64,000 nucleotides of DNA from Dawidia cretensis. Its GTDB lineage: Bacteria > Bacteroidota > Bacteroidia > Cytophagales > Cyclobacteriaceae. Numbering within the stretch: the stretch's first letter is position 1; each line of letters opens with the position of its first letter. The translations under genes and the position numbers were made by a program. The stretch covers positions 186,001 through 250,000 of the forward strand of contig NZ_JAHESE010000001.1 in NCBI RefSeq assembly GCF_018598175.1, written 5' to 3'. Of the stretch, positions 63,515-64,000 are shown in pieces. A model generated the notes under the pieces. That model was not told where the DNA came from and searched no databases. It worked only from the letters and a program-made list of their open reading frames with translations.

Positions 63515-64000
63515 TTAAGATGCAATAACTTTTAAAGTTTCTTTCACGAACATAGTCTTCTCCCGCAGGCGGGCCAGATCATAGTCAACGATCGTCACAT
63601 GCCCCATCTTTCGGAAAGGTTTTGTAAACCGCTTGCCATACAGGTGTACATGCACACCCGACACCCTGGCAACCTCTTCAAACCCCTGATACTGGGCAAC
63701 GCCTTCATGCCCCGGCTCACCCAACAGGTTTACCATCGCTCCGGGAATTACCATGGACGTATCACCCAGCGGCAGGTTGAGAATAGCCCGCAGGTGTTGC
63801 TCATACTGCGAGGTGATGTTGGCTTCGATAGTTTGGTGGCCGCTGTTATGTGGCCGTGGCGCGATCTCATTCACCAGCACCTTGCCGTCTTTTGTCACAA
63901 ACATCTCTACCGCCAGCAAGCCTACCATCTTCAAACTGTCGATGATCGTGCGGGCAATCGTATCGGCTTCCTTTGCAATAGCCGTCGGCAGCTCTGCCGG
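63515..64000 (-). CDS. purK: N5-carboxyaminoimidazole ribonucleotide synthase, C-terminal part
   Basis: ATP-grasp enzyme of purine synthesis, partner of PurE. The frame is open to the right window edge, so the 5' part lies outside. The conserved ATP-grasp end reads LLAVEMFVTKDGKVLVNEIA then PRPHNSGHQTIEA, followed by the C-terminal PurK domain (HLYGKRFTKPFRKMGHV). purE follows after 4 bp. Confidence 0.95.
   Translation of the reverse strand, partial: PAELPTAIAKEADTIARTIIDSLKMVGLLAVEMFVTKDGKVLVNEIAPRPHNSGHQTIEANITSQYEQHLRAILNLPLGDTSMVIPGAMVNLLGEPGHEGVAQYQGFEEVARVSGVHVHLYGKRFTKPFRKMGHVTIVDYDLARLREKTMFVKETLKVIAS

Overview
The window is a stretch of ordinary, gene-dense chromosome from a member of the Bacteroidota, most likely a Cytophagales bacterium of the Chryseolinea/Ohtaekwangia kind. 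The evidence is the gldK-gldL-gldM-gldN gliding/type IX secretion cluster with a PorP/SprF family gene, a PorW/SprE-type lipoprotein, a long AtpB with a signal peptide, a split ATP synthase operon, a long NusB, a fused E1 alpha/beta 2-oxoacid dehydrogenase, a bacillithiol-system YtxJ protein, and promoter -7 elements of the Bacteroidota form TAnnTTTG. The genus is an inference from gene content and moderate GC. About 60 genes are called. No rRNA, tRNA, CRISPR array, insertion sequence or prophage was seen.

Layout. 1-6.3 kb: end of gltX, a lysine-rich small protein, an M14 peptidase, an AIM24-family protein, a saccharopine/alanine dehydrogenase-like enzyme, then a convergent methyltransferase + UbiA-like membrane enzyme pair. 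6.3-13.4 kb (minus): M23 peptidase, bactofilin, atpZ, an AtpI-like protein, atpB-E-F-H-A-G, closed by a strong terminator; atpD and atpC are absent. 13.5-20.2 kb (plus): sprE/porW, a class A penicillin-binding protein overlapping it, and uvrC. 20.3-28.0 kb (minus): gldKLMN, a PorP/SprF family gene, hemD and a DUF4271 protein. 28-36.5 kb: hemW, a TerB-like small protein, a LytS/LytTR two-component pair, uvrA, an unusual CTAG-phased intergenic region, an outer-membrane protein, OsmC and YtxJ. 36.5-44 kb: a strongly basic exported protein with five 41-residue repeats, the fused E1 dehydrogenase, and a beta-propeller sensor kinase. 44-50.4 kb: an M16 peptidase and two convergent ABC half-exporters enclosing two related outer-membrane proteins. 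50.5-64 kb: leucine-type dehydrogenase, nusB, YtxH, a DUF1573 lipoprotein, an LD-carboxypeptidase, recX, nadC, gpmI, a third ABC exporter, a Fur-family regulator, a TerC protein, purE and the end of purK.

How the genes fit together. The strongest theme is the cell envelope: the T9SS/gliding motor (GldKLMN, SprE, PorP-like), peptidoglycan synthesis and trimming (class A PBP, M23, S66 LD-carboxypeptidase), a bactofilin scaffold, several outer-membrane barrels and three ABC exporters. A second theme is energy and core metabolism: ATP synthase, heme (hemD, hemW), NAD (nadC), glycolysis (gpmI), purines (purEK) and branched-chain amino acid breakdown (leucine dehydrogenase and the E1 component, at separate loci).

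The most notable observations are: a sequence in GldN that looks like an inserted CBM5/12 carbohydrate-binding module; an MdlA/MdlB-type heterodimeric ABC exporter whose two halves are encoded convergently around two paralogous outer-membrane proteins; an intergenic array of CTAG tetranucleotides at exact 11-bp spacing inside a 12-bp inverted repeat; the 41-residue repeat protein; and a recurrent placement of TAnnTTTG elements only 4-10 nt before start codons, which suggests leaderless or nearly leaderless mRNAs.
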